Source of the DNA: Actinomadura opuntiae
Lineage (GTDB): Bacteria > Actinomycetota > Actinomycetes > Streptosporangiales > Streptosporangiaceae
DNA: 64,000 bases
Reading direction: 5' to 3'
Assembly: GCF_030283205.1 (NCBI RefSeq)
Contig: NZ_JASNWF010000011.1
Coordinates: 248,001 to 312,000 of the forward strand
Numbering within the stretch: the first letter of the stretch is position 1; every line of letters starts with the position of its first letter. Under the pieces are notes generated by a model, which was not told the DNA's origin, ran no database searches, and saw nothing but the letters and a program-made list of their open reading frames with translations. Positions 1 through 7,994 of the stretch are shown here, in pieces. The position numbers and the translations under genes were made by a program.

Positions 1-1
1 G

Positions 2-1105
2 CGGGTGGTCGAGGGCGCCGGCGCGGCGCTGCTGCTGCCGCTGACCCTGACGCTGATCAGCGACGTGTTCCCGGTGGAGAAGCGCGGTGCGGCCATCGGG
101 CTGTGGGGCGGGATCACCGGGCTGGGGGTGGCCGGCGGGCCCGTCCTCGGCGGCGCGATCACCGAGGGGCTGGCCTGGCAGTGGATCTTCTGGATCAACG
201 TGCCGGTGGGGCTGGTGATGATCCCGCTGTCGGCGGCGCTGCTGCGGGAGAGCCGCGGGCCGCGCCCCCACCTGGACCTGCCGGGGCAGGTCCTCGCGGG
301 GCTCGGCATGTTCGCGCTGACGTGGGCGCCGGTCCGGGCGCCGTCGGCCGGCTGGGACTCGCCGGAGGTGGCGGGCGCGCTGGCGGCGGGGGCCGTGCTG
401 GTGGCGGCGTTCCTGCTGTGGGAGCGCCGGGCCGCGCACCCGATGCTGCCGCTGGCGTACTTCCGGCTGCGCGCCTTCTCCTCCGCCAACGCGGTGATCT
501 TCCTGCAGGCGGTGTCGCTGCTCGGCTCGCTGTTCATGATCACCCAGCTGTTCCAGATCGGGCTGGGCGACTCCCCGCTGGAGACCGGGCTGCGGCTGCT
601 GGTCTGGACGGGCATGCCGATGATCGCCGCGCCGCTGTCGGGCGCGCTGGCCGACCGCGTCGGGCCGCGCCCGCTGATGGCGGGCGGGATGGTGCTGCAG
701 GCCGCCGGGTTCGGCTGGCTCGCGGCGGTGACCTCGCCGGACGTGGGCTACGGGACGCTCGTCGGGCCGCTGGTCCTCGGGGGCGTCGGCACCGGCATGA
801 TCTTCGCGACGACGGCGGGCGCGGCGACGGCGGCGGTGCCCGCCGGCGACGCGGGCGTGGCGGCCGGAACCAACACGGCGCTGCGCGAGCTCGGCGGCGT
901 CTTCGGCATCGCGATCCTCGCCGCGGTGTTCGCCCACGAGGGCGGCTACGCCTCCCCCGAGTCGTTCGTCGACGGCTTCAAGCCCGCGCTGTGGGTCGCG
1001 GCCGGGGTGGCCGCCGCCGGGGTGATCGCCGCGCTGTGCGTTCCCGCCAAGGCGCGGGCCGCGGTGCCCGAGACCGGGCGCGATTCCGTCGCCGCCCGGC
1101 CCTAG
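2..1105 (+). CDS. DHA2-family MFS drug exporter, 5'-truncated by the window edge
   Basis: This is the C-terminal ~367 residues of a 14-helix major-facilitator antiporter; the reading frame is open to the left edge, so the true start lies outside. The first visible residues, RVVEGAGAA, match the segment just before helix 5 of EmrB/QacA-type exporters. The antiporter motif C (GVAGGPVLGG, about residues 38-47) follows, and about ten hydrophobic helices remain. The family exports drugs or metabolites in exchange for protons. A TetR-type regulator lies convergent 16 bp downstream, a common pairing, but the substrate cannot be inferred. Confidence 0.9.
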   Translation, partial: RVVEGAGAALLLPLTLTLISDVFPVEKRGAAIGLWGGITGLGVAGGPVLGGAITEGLAWQWIFWINVPVGLVMIPLSAALLRESRGPRPHLDLPGQVLAGLGMFALTWAPVRAPSAGWDSPEVAGALAAGAVLVAAFLLWERRAAHPMLPLAYFRLRAFSSANAVIFLQAVSLLGSLFMITQLFQIGLGDSPLETGLRLLVWTGMPMIAAPLSGALADRVGPRPLMAGGMVLQAAGFGWLAAVTSPDVGYGTLVGPLVLGGVGTGMIFATTAGAATAAVPAGDAGVAAGTNTALRELGGVFGIAILAAVFAHEGGYASPESFVDGFKPALWVAAGVAAAGVIAALCVPAKARAAVPETGRDSVAARP

Positions 1106-1111
1106 GGCGGC
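1091..1111. terminator. Short inverted repeat at the MFS/TetR convergent ends
   Basis: GCCGCCC at 1091-1097 pairs with GGGCGGC at 1105-1111 around a 7-nt loop. It spans the exporter's stop codon and sits between two convergent genes, so it could end transcription from either side. There is no T tract and the stem is short; in such GC-rich DNA it may be chance. Confidence 0.3.
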
Positions 1112-1121
1112 GGCGGGCCGT

Positions 1122-1685
1122 TCAGCCGCGCTCGGCGAACAGCAGCCGGATGACCGGTTCGGCGGCGGCCACGGGGTCGTCGCCGAGCCCGGCCGGGAGG
1201 GCGCCGCGCAACCACAGCTCGGCGAAGCCGTGGACGATCGACCAGGCGGCGATCGGGGCGGTGAGGTCGCCCGCCGGGCGGTCCGGCGCGACCGTGCGGG
1301 CACCGCGGACGAGGACGGTGTCGGCGCGGGCGCGGGCAGCGGCGACCTCCGGGTCGTCGGCCCGGTACAGCTCGGGCCGGAACATGACCTCGAAGTACGC
1401 GCGGTGGTCGACGGCGAAGCGCACGTAGGCCAGCCCGACGTCGTGGAAGTCGTCGCCGGCGGCCTCCAGCGCGTCGGCGAACCGCGCGTAGCCCTCGGCG
1501 GCGACGGCGGTGAGCAGCCCGGCCTTGTCGCCGAAGTGGTGGGCGGGCGCGGCGTGCGAGACGCCCGCGCGGCGGGCCAGCTCGCGCAGGCTCCAGGTGG
1601 CCGGTCCCGATTCGGCGATCGCCTCGACGGCGGCCGTCATGATCGTCCGCCGCAGGTCACCGTGGTGGTAGCCGTCGTCGCTCAT
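1122..1685 (-). CDS. TetR/AcrR family transcriptional regulator
   Basis: A 187-residue one-component repressor. The N-terminal helix-turn-helix lies at about residues 31-50 (SLRELARRAGVSHAAPAHHF), preceded by a YHHGDLR stretch typical of the TetR group with a WHG-type C-terminal ligand domain. The rest is an all-helical dimerisation and effector domain. It is convergent with the drug exporter and divergent from the small barrel protein at 1774, so either may be its target. Start is the ATG at 1685. Family assignment is firm; the ligand is unknown. Confidence 0.9.
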   Translation of the reverse strand: MSDDGYHHGDLRRTIMTAAVEAIAESGPATWSLRELARRAGVSHAAPAHHFGDKAGLLTAVAAEGYARFADALEAAGDDFHDVGLAYVRFAVDHRAYFEVMFRPELYRADDPEVAAARARADTVLVRGARTVAPDRPAGDLTAPIAAWSIVHGFAELWLRGALPAGLGDDPVAAAEPVIRLLFAERG

Positions 1686-1705
1686 GCCGGGATCCTATCT
1701 TTCCA

Positions 1706-1756
1706 TTGACAAGTTCGCATCCGGACGGCAATCTAGCCAGCGACAAGATTTGCCCG
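1706..1756. promoter_or_regulatory. tetR/1774 intergenic region with imperfect direct repeat
   Basis: The 88-bp divergent region holds a TTGACA hexamer at 1706-1711 and two similar 15-16-mers in the same orientation, 1708-1723 and 1742-1756, both beginning GACAAG and sharing a TTxGC...CCG tail. Spacing of 34 bp is about three helical turns. This could be a pair of regulator half sites; no inverted repeat of the usual TetR kind is evident, so the assignment is tentative. Confidence 0.3.
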
Positions 1757-1773
1757 ACCGAAGGACTCCGACC

Positions 1774-2211
1774 ATGCCGACCCTGCCCTGGACCCCCGTG
1801 GCGGCCGCCGATCCCGAGGCCGGGGTGACGGTCATGGCCTCCCGGCTCGAGGTGCGCTCGCTGCGCCACGTGCCGGGCTTCCTCCTCGCCTCGCTCTCCC
1901 TGCTGCGGCAGGCGCGCCGGTCCGACGGCGCGCACGGCGTCACGCTGAAGGCCCAGCTGTTCGGGCGGACGTTCTGGACGCTCTCCGCGTGGCGCGACGA
2001 GCAGGCGATCAAGGCCTACGCGGCCGCCGAACCGCACCGCTCCACGATGCGCGCCAAGCGCGCGGTGATGCGCGACTCCACGTTCGTGTTCTGGCGGGCG
2101 AAGGCCGCCGACCTGCCCATCACCTGGGAGGAGGCCCAGCGGAGGATCAGCGAGAGCCGCAAGCCCGAGACCAGCGGCCGTCCGCGCTCATCCGAGGAAC
2201 GCGCGCGGTAG
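1774..2211 (+). CDS. Small dimeric alpha/beta-barrel protein (DUF3291/CrtA-like)
   Basis: A 145-residue soluble protein. Its central part (residues ~25-115: hydrophobic strand, GVTLKAQLFGRTFWTLSAW, then AIKAYAAAEPHRSTM) has the pattern of ferredoxin-like dimeric-barrel proteins related to DUF3291 and the spheroidene-monooxygenase-like group. The HRSTM segment after a helix is typical. The Arg/Ser-rich last 20 residues look disordered. The start at 1774 was chosen because homology-like sequence begins soon after it; in-frame codons upstream run into the promoter region. It may be regulated by the divergent TetR protein. Function unknown. Confidence 0.7.
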   Translation: MPTLPWTPVAAADPEAGVTVMASRLEVRSLRHVPGFLLASLSLLRQARRSDGAHGVTLKAQLFGRTFWTLSAWRDEQAIKAYAAAEPHRSTMRAKRAVMRDSTFVFWRAKAADLPITWEEAQRRISESRKPETSGRPRSSEERAR

Positions 2212-2213
2212 GG

Positions 2214-2927
2214 CTAGTCCGGCAGGTCGATGTCGTCGGCGAACGCGCGCAGGCCCGGCAGGTCGACGACGGTGATCCTGCGCCGGCCGGTGCGGATCAG
2301 CTCGGCGGCGCGCAGCCCGGTCAGGGCCCGCGCGACGGTCTCCCGGGAGGCGTCCATCCAGCTGCCGAGCTCCTCCTGGGACAGCCGCGGCCCGATGACG
2401 ATCGACCCGTCCGGCGCGGGCGGGACGTGCTGCGCCGAGCGCTCGGCGAGATCGGCCAGCAGCCGCGCGAGCCGCTGGGTGCCCCGGCTGGCGACGTGCG
2501 CGCGCAGCCGCCGGTCGGAGTCGTCGATGCGCTGCACGAACGTCCCGGTGACCAGCATCCAGACGCCCGGATGCTCGTCCAGGAAGCCGGTGAACCGGTT
2601 GGCCGGGACGACCAGCGCCCGCACCGGCGACAGCGCGGTCACCGTCGCCGAGCGGGTGCGGCCGCCGAGCACCGCGCTCTCGGCGAGCAGGTCGCCCGGC
2701 CCGCGCACGGCCAGCACCACGTCGTGCCCGTCCTCGGTGGAGGAGGTCACCTTGGTCCAGCCCCGCTCGATGATGATCACATGGTCGGACTCGTCGCCCT
2801 GGTAGACCAGCGGCGCCTTGACGGCGTACTGGCGCGGGCGCGCGGCGGCGCGCAGCGCGGTCCGCTGCGCGGTGTCGAGCGCGGCCCAGAAGCCGGGGCG
2901 GGGGAAGCACGGCGAGGAGGGTGCCAC
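2214..2927 (-). CDS. Crp/Fnr family transcriptional regulator
   Basis: A 237-residue regulator with an N-terminal cyclic-nucleotide-binding barrel (about 16-125) and a C-terminal winged helix (HTH about 181-210, LSQEELGSWMDASRETVARA). The phosphate-binding cassette GDLLAESAVLGGRTRSAT retains the Arg-x-Ala-Thr element, so nucleotide binding is possible; there are no N-terminal Fe-S cysteines, so it is not a classical FNR. The start is a GTG at 2927 with AGGAGGAG just upstream. It ends 2 bp from the convergent gene ending at 2211. Target genes are unknown. Confidence 0.9.
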   Translation of the reverse strand: MAPSSPCFPRPGFWAALDTAQRTALRAAARPRQYAVKAPLVYQGDESDHVIIIERGWTKVTSSTEDGHDVVLAVRGPGDLLAESAVLGGRTRSATVTALSPVRALVVPANRFTGFLDEHPGVWMLVTGTFVQRIDDSDRRLRAHVASRGTQRLARLLADLAERSAQHVPPAPDGSIVIGPRLSQEELGSWMDASRETVARALTGLRAAELIRTGRRRITVVDLPGLRAFADDIDLPD

Positions 2928-3014
2928 GGTCCTCCTCCTTACCTTTCGCCGGGTACCTTGACATGCCCGCTGACACCTGTCCGGTAAACCGCCCCGGCGT
3001 ATCTCGGCGCGACC

Positions 3015-3641
3015 CTATTTCGCGACGGCGACCAGCCGGACGGCGAGGCCGGTGAAGACGGTGCCGCTGAAGAGGTTGAGCGCCCGCGCGACCCGGCGGC
3101 TGCGCCGCAACAGCAGGGCGAGGCGTCCGGACAGCAGCCCGACCGTCCCGTCCACCACCAGGCCCATCAGCACCAGCGTCAGCCCGAGGACGAGGAACTG
3201 GACCATCGGGTGCCCGAGATCGGGGTTCACGAACTGCGGCAGGAACGCGATGTTGAACAGGATGACCTTCGGGTTGAGCAGGTTGGTGACGACGCCCTGC
3301 CAGAACGCGCGCAGCCGCCCCGGCCCGGCGGGCGCGGCCTCCTCGGCGGGTTCGCCGCGGTCCCGGAACGACTTCACCGCGAGGTAGAGCAGATAGGCGG
3401 CGCCCGCCCAGCGCAGGACGTGGTAGAGCGTCGGCATCGCCGTGAACAGCGCCGACAGGCCGAGCATCGCGGCGATGGCGTGGGTGAGGGCGCCGGTGGC
3501 CACGCCGGCGGCGGCCATCACGCCGGTGGCGGGCCCGCCCCGTCCGCCCATGGCCACGATGAACATCATGTCGGGGCCGGGAGTGAGGCACAGGGCGAGC
3601 GCGGCGACGAGGAACGCCGCGTAGAGAGATGTGTCCAGCAT
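3015..3641 (-). CDS. LysE/RhtB family amino-acid exporter
   Basis: A 208-residue inner-membrane protein with about six hydrophobic segments and the family's TPGPD motif near residue 20 (LCLTPGPDMMFI), followed by the glycine-rich second helix. Members export amino acids or derivatives such as lysine, threonine or homoserine lactones. Length is standard. It lies in a leftward run with the DUF427 gene upstream (87 bp gap) and the Crp regulator downstream (87 bp gap). Substrate not inferable. Confidence 0.92.
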   Translation of the reverse strand: MLDTSLYAAFLVAALALCLTPGPDMMFIVAMGGRGGPATGVMAAAGVATGALTHAIAAMLGLSALFTAMPTLYHVLRWAGAAYLLYLAVKSFRDRGEPAEEAAPAGPGRLRAFWQGVVTNLLNPKVILFNIAFLPQFVNPDLGHPMVQFLVLGLTLVLMGLVVDGTVGLLSGRLALLLRRSRRVARALNLFSGTVFTGLAVRLVAVAK

Positions 3642-3728
3642 GCCGGAATCATGGAACGCCGGACGGGTCCGGTGCGACCCATTTAGCGGCCGGCGCGGCG
3701 CCCCCGCCCGCCGTCACGCGACCCGCCG

Positions 3729-4517
3729 TCACGTGCCGGGCGGCGGCTCGGTCTCGACGGTCACCGCCTCGTGGTCGAAGCTCAGGTGGCCGCGGATCTT
3801 CGTCGCGTCCTCCAGCGGCTCCTCGTAGGACCAGGCCGCGTTCTCGGCGCCGTCCAGCGACCAGTACGTCGCCTCGCCCTTGTAGGGGCAGACGGTGTGC
3901 TTGTCGCTGCGGGTCAGCAGCTCGCTGCGCACGTCCTCGGCCGGGATGTAGAACCGGTTGCGCAGCCCGGTCTCCGACAGCAGCATCGGACGCTCGGTCT
4001 CGGCGATGACCTTCCCGTCCATCAGCACCCGGACGTGCCGCGACGCGACGCGGGCGTCGACCCGGTGGAAGGGGTCGCGCAGGTGCCCGCGCACCTCCTC
4101 GTCCTCGTCGTACCAGGCGTCCATCGGCTCCCAGTAGAAGGCCATGTAGCCGCGCAGCCACGACGACTCGGGACGCGGCTCCGGGTACCCCCAGACCGCG
4201 TTCTCCGCGACGCGGCCGCCGGCGCGGATCGTCCAGTACGCGGCGTCGCCCTTGAACGGGCAGTGCGTGCTGTGGTCCGTCCTCTCCAGCAGGTCCGTCC
4301 GGACGTCCTCCTCCGGCACGTACAGGACGGGCAGCAGCCCCGTCTCGTGCAGCAGCTTCCCGCGCTCGGTGTCGAAGACGACCTCCCCGCCGAACCGGGC
4401 GTGCACCCGGCGGGGGAAGTCGTGCATCAGCAGCCGGTGCTTCGGCCCCTCGATGCGGAAGTTGACGTCGTCGCCGGGCGACCCGGCGAGCGGCCCGGGG
4501 GCCATGGTCAGCGTCAT
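3729..4517 (-). CDS. Tandem DUF427 domain protein
   Basis: A 262-residue cytoplasmic protein with two consecutive DUF427 domains (about 20-125 and 135-245). Each copy carries the family's hallmarks: a strand ending ETERPMLL/DTERGKLL, then YIPxEDV, and later a CPFKG/CPYKG element before a YW. The double-domain form of about 260 residues is common in actinobacteria. The family's biochemical role is not established. It follows the erythromycin-esterase-like gene by 63 bp in the same direction, so they may be co-transcribed. Confidence 0.85.
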   Translation of the reverse strand: MTLTMAPGPLAGSPGDDVNFRIEGPKHRLLMHDFPRRVHARFGGEVVFDTERGKLLHETGLLPVLYVPEEDVRTDLLERTDHSTHCPFKGDAAYWTIRAGGRVAENAVWGYPEPRPESSWLRGYMAFYWEPMDAWYDEDEEVRGHLRDPFHRVDARVASRHVRVLMDGKVIAETERPMLLSETGLRNRFYIPAEDVRSELLTRSDKHTVCPYKGEATYWSLDGAENAAWSYEEPLEDATKIRGHLSFDHEAVTVETEPPPGT

Positions 4518-4580
4518 GCTCGTCTCCCTGCGTCGGCCTCGGTCGCGCCTGGCGGCGCCGTCGCACGCTCGACGACCCTG

Positions 4581-5906
4581 TCACACGCCCGACGGCATGG
4601 TCTCCAACTCGCCGCGCCGGGCCGCCTCCAGGTGCAGCGGCGCGATCGCGGACGTGGTCCGGAACCAGCACAGCGCGTCGTAGCGGTCGGCGAGCCGCGT
4701 CGGCACGTACTGCCGCCGATCGCGGTCGGGATCGTAGACGACGCCGATCGCGCGGTGCCCCAGCCTCCCGGTGAGGAAGCCGGGCATGTCGCGCTCGGGC
4801 GGCACCACGAACAGGCCCCGGTGCAGCTCCGACCCCGCCAGCACGTCCTCCAGCGACCCCTCCTGCGGCGGCGGTACGGTCATGACCTCCATCGGGCCGC
4901 CCCAGCGCGGCGCGGCGACCACCTCGCCGGGTCCGCCCGCGAACCCGACCGCGACGACCAGGTCGCGGCCGTGCCGCTCGCGGGCGAGTTGCCCGAGGTT
5001 GACCATGCCGGCGTCGGCCATGTCGGTGGCGCGGGCGTCGCCGACGTGGGTGTTGTGCGCCCACACGACCGCCTTGCCGCCCTGCCCGCCGTGGGTGTGG
5101 AAGTCCATCAGCCGGTCGAGGGTGTCGGCCATGTGCACGTCCCGGACGTTCCACGACTCCGGTCCGCCGCCGATCATCGCGCGGTAGTAGCGCTCGGCGC
5201 CCGCCGCGACCTCGGCGTTCTGCCGCACGTCCAGCTCCTCGTCGGGATCGCGGGAGTCGCCGTGCGAGACGGGACGGCGCAGCCTGGTCAGCAGCGCCAG
5301 GATCTCCTCGGTGCACCCGTCCGGGACCAGCGCCGTGTTCCACCCGTAGGACTGCGGGTCCTCGCCGTGCGGCTCGAAGCAGCGGTAGGCCTCCAGCGCC
5401 GTGTGCAGGTACTCGGGACGGTGCTCGGCCAGATGGTCGATGACGGCCCGCAGGGACTCCCACAGGCTGTAGACGTCCAGGCCGTAGAAGCCGGCGCGCT
5501 CGTCCGGCGGCAGATCGGCGTTGTGCTCGCGCAGCCAGCGGCAGAACCGGACGGTCTCCTCGTTCGCCCACATCCAGGTGGGCCAGCGCTCGAAGGCGTC
5601 CAGCGCGGTCCGCGGGTCCCGGGCGCCGCCGGGCGCCAGCGTGACCGAGCGGCCGACGCGGCGGCAGTCCGGCCAGTCGCCCTCGACGGCGACGAAGGAG
5701 AACCCGCGCTCGGCGATCAGCCGGCGGGTGATCGCGGCCCGCCACGCGTAGTACTCGTGGGTGCCGTGGCTGGCCTCGCCGAGCAGCACGCACCGGGCGT
5801 CCCCGATCCGGTCGAGCAGCGGATCCAGGTCGTCGGCGTACTCCAGCGGCAGCGCGGCGCCGAGGACGGCGTCGTCGGGGTTCTGGTGGCTCCGTGGATG
5901 TCGCAT
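4581..5906 (-). CDS. Erythromycin esterase family hydrolase
   Basis: A 441-residue protein of the Ere family. The N-terminal GEASHGTHEYY (about 43-53) and FVAVEGDWPD (71-80) carry the conserved Glu/His and Glu expected in the active site (Glu44, His47, Glu75), and later AHNTHVG is present. EreA/EreB hydrolyse the macrolactone of erythromycin, but most actinomycete members are uncharacterised and need not be resistance enzymes. I prefer ATG 5906 over GTG 5909 because the G-rich Shine-Dalgarno is then 6 nt away, exactly as at the YceI gene. Likely co-transcribed with the DUF427 gene downstream. Confidence 0.87.
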   Translation of the reverse strand: MRHPRSHQNPDDAVLGAALPLEYADDLDPLLDRIGDARCVLLGEASHGTHEYYAWRAAITRRLIAERGFSFVAVEGDWPDCRRVGRSVTLAPGGARDPRTALDAFERWPTWMWANEETVRFCRWLREHNADLPPDERAGFYGLDVYSLWESLRAVIDHLAEHRPEYLHTALEAYRCFEPHGEDPQSYGWNTALVPDGCTEEILALLTRLRRPVSHGDSRDPDEELDVRQNAEVAAGAERYYRAMIGGGPESWNVRDVHMADTLDRLMDFHTHGGQGGKAVVWAHNTHVGDARATDMADAGMVNLGQLARERHGRDLVVAVGFAGGPGEVVAAPRWGGPMEVMTVPPPQEGSLEDVLAGSELHRGLFVVPPERDMPGFLTGRLGHRAIGVVYDPDRDRRQYVPTRLADRYDALCWFRTTSAIAPLHLEAARRGELETMPSGV

Positions 5907-5912
5907 CACATT

Positions 5913-5923
5913 CCCCCCAAATG
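5913..5923 (-). promoter_or_regulatory. CATTTGGGGGG leader/ribosome-binding element, copy 1
   Basis: On the minus strand CATTTGGGGGG lies 6 nt before the ATG of the erythromycin-esterase-like gene. The same 11-mer at the same spacing precedes the YceI gene (40939-40949). The G run can pair with the 16S anti-Shine-Dalgarno; the shared upstream CATTT suggests more than a plain ribosome binding site. Confidence 0.55.
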
Positions 5924-6002
5924 CTCCTTATCTCCCGCGTTCCCCGGATCCCCGGATCGATGCACGGCGGCCGCCGCCGATGCGGCCCGTCCCGCCGGGT
6001 GA

Positions 6003-6971
6003 TCAGTCGGCCCGGCGCAGGCCCGTCGCCCGCGCCCGGTAGGCCGACGGCGGCAGGCCGTAGGCGGCCCGGAACGCGCGGCTGAACCCCGCGGCGTCCG
6101 GCATCCCCCAGCGGCTCGCGATCGCGCCGATCCGCCGGGCGGCCAGCAGCGGGTCGGCCAGCTCCCGGCGGCAGCGCTCCAGCCTGCGGTCCCGGACGTA
6201 CCGGGCCACCGTCGTGCCTGCCGGCTCGAACACCCGGTACAGCTGCCGGACGGAGATGTGGTGCGCCCCGGCGATCGCGGCCGGGGTCAGGTCCGGGTCG
6301 TGCAGGTGCGCCTCGATCCACTCCTTGATCGCGCGCACCGCCTCCGCCTGCTCCCGGGACGGCGGCGGCACGGACCCGGCGCCGAGCCGCTCCCCCGCCG
6401 CGCCGGCCAGCAGCTCGACGATGGCGCCTCCGAGGTGGTGCGCGTACGGCTCGTCCGCGGGGTCGGCGTCCTCGGCGAGCGCGGTCAGCAGGGACGCCAC
6501 GAGCCGTCCGGCGCCCGCCTCGCCGCTTAGCAGCGTGCCGCCCAACTCCGTCATCCGGCCGTGCGGCAGCGGGACGGCGCGGTGCGGGACCACCACGGTG
6601 AAGATCCGGTGCGCGCCGAAGGCGATCTCGACGGGCCGGGTCAGGTCGTAGAAGACCAGGTCACCGGGGCCGGCCCCGACCCGGCGGCCGTTCTGGCGCA
6701 GCACGCACGAGCCGCGCAGGACCAGCCCGAGCTTGTAGCACTCGCGGGTGTCGCGGGCGATCTGCCGGGCGCCGCGCCGGACCTCGTGGGCCGGGGCGCG
6801 CACCTCCCCGGCCTCGACCGGGCCGAGGGTGCGGCCGGCGAACCGGGCGGCGAACCCGCCGGCGCGGGCGGGCCGGACGTGGAAGGGGCCGAAGGCCTCG
6901 CGGACCGCGTGCCGCCAGTAGTCGGCCTGGTCGCGGGCAGGGTGGTCCGAGGTGCTGACGAGCGTGGGCAT
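6003..6971 (-). CDS. AraC family transcriptional regulator
   Basis: A 322-residue regulator: an N-terminal ligand-binding domain of the AraC_binding_2 type (about 20-190) and a C-terminal AraC/XylS double helix-turn-helix (about 215-318, ending GMPDAAGFSRAFRAAYGLPPSAYR). ATG 6971 was chosen over the more upstream frame opening at 7016 because an AGGAG lies 6-10 nt before it. It is divergent from the intradiol dioxygenase at 7217 with 245 bp between, making that gene the obvious candidate target. Related regulators control aromatic catabolism and nitrile genes. Confidence 0.88.
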   Translation of the reverse strand: MPTLVSTSDHPARDQADYWRHAVREAFGPFHVRPARAGGFAARFAGRTLGPVEAGEVRAPAHEVRRGARQIARDTRECYKLGLVLRGSCVLRQNGRRVGAGPGDLVFYDLTRPVEIAFGAHRIFTVVVPHRAVPLPHGRMTELGGTLLSGEAGAGRLVASLLTALAEDADPADEPYAHHLGGAIVELLAGAAGERLGAGSVPPPSREQAEAVRAIKEWIEAHLHDPDLTPAAIAGAHHISVRQLYRVFEPAGTTVARYVRDRRLERCRRELADPLLAARRIGAIASRWGMPDAAGFSRAFRAAYGLPPSAYRARATGLRRAD

Positions 6972-7216
6972 GACGCTCCTTCTCGCTGGGTGCGGGGGTC
7001 CCGGACGCACCCGCAAGGCTTCTACGGCCGGTCAGGAAGGTCAATGAGCGAGTCAGCACGACATCCCGGGCGGAGTTTGGGCAGTCGGCGCCAACGTCCC
7101 GGCAGCCGGGGCCAAGACCCGGCCGCTCCGGCGGGCCTATACAGGTCTCGACGCCTCCCGCGCCCTCCGGGGCGACCGGGAGGGCGGCTCCCGCACCCCT
7201 CCGAGAGGACCCCGCC

Positions 7217-7882
7217 ATGTCCGTCGACGACCAGCCCCCCGCCGACCAGTCCCCTGCCGACCAGCCGTCCGGCATCACCCGCAAGAACTTCATGGTGGCC
7301 GTCGGGCTCGGCGCGCTCGCGCTGCCCGCCGCCGCGTCCGCCGCCGCCCCGCCAGCGCAGGCCCGCGTCCGGCCGCGCGTGCTCAAGCCCACCCCGAAGT
7401 GCGACGACGGCGACGACGAGCCGACCCCCGCGCAGATCGAGGGCCCGTACTTCAAGCCCGGCTCGCCGCAGCGGACCTCCCTCGTCGAGCCCGGCATGCC
7501 CGGCACCCGGCTCGCGGTGAGCGGGACCGTCTACTCCATGTCGTGCCGGCCCGTCGCCAACGCGCTGCTGGACTTCTGGCAGGCCGACGACTACGGGAAC
7601 TACGACAACACCGGCTACACCCTGCGCGGCCACCAGTACACCGACGCGGCGGGCCGGTTCGCGCTGTCCACGATCGTGCCCGGCCTCTACCCGGGCCGCA
7701 CCCGGCACATCCACGTCAAGGCGCAAGCGCCCTACCAGCGGATCCTCACGACGCAGCTGTACTTCCCCGGCGAGCCCCGCAACCGGACCGACACGCTGTT
7801 CGACCCCGAACTGCTGATGGACGTCCAGGACGGCCCGGACGGGCGCACCGCGCGGTTCGATTTCGTCCTGCAGGTCTGGTAG
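7217..7882 (+). CDS. Exported intradiol ring-cleavage dioxygenase
   Basis: A 221-residue non-heme Fe(III) dioxygenase of the protocatechuate 3,4-/catechol 1,2-dioxygenase fold. The four expected iron ligands are visible: Tyr129 (WQADDYGNY), Tyr158 (IVPGLYPG), His164 and His166 (RTRHIHVK). The N terminus carries TRKNFM followed by a hydrophobic, Ala-rich stretch (26-48), a twin-arginine-like export signal with Lys in the second position. Exported single-domain members are widespread in actinomycetes and their substrates are mostly unknown. A GAGAGGA sits upstream of the ATG. Confidence 0.88.
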   Translation: MSVDDQPPADQSPADQPSGITRKNFMVAVGLGALALPAAASAAAPPAQARVRPRVLKPTPKCDDGDDEPTPAQIEGPYFKPGSPQRTSLVEPGMPGTRLAVSGTVYSMSCRPVANALLDFWQADDYGNYDNTGYTLRGHQYTDAAGRFALSTIVPGLYPGRTRHIHVKAQAPYQRILTTQLYFPGEPRNRTDTLFDPELLMDVQDGPDGRTARFDFVLQVW

Positions 7883-7994
7883 GGCGCCGAACGGTACAGA
7901 GACGTAACTGGAATCTCCCACGAAACACGCAAGGAATGGATAGTCTCCCACCGATCACATTTGGTTAGGTAAGACAATCTGGAGCACCTGCCGC

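Noticed and set aside
4581..5906. Macrolide resistance determinant
   Set aside because: Only family-level similarity to Ere is seen, no macrolide genes are near, and most actinomycete family members are of unknown role.
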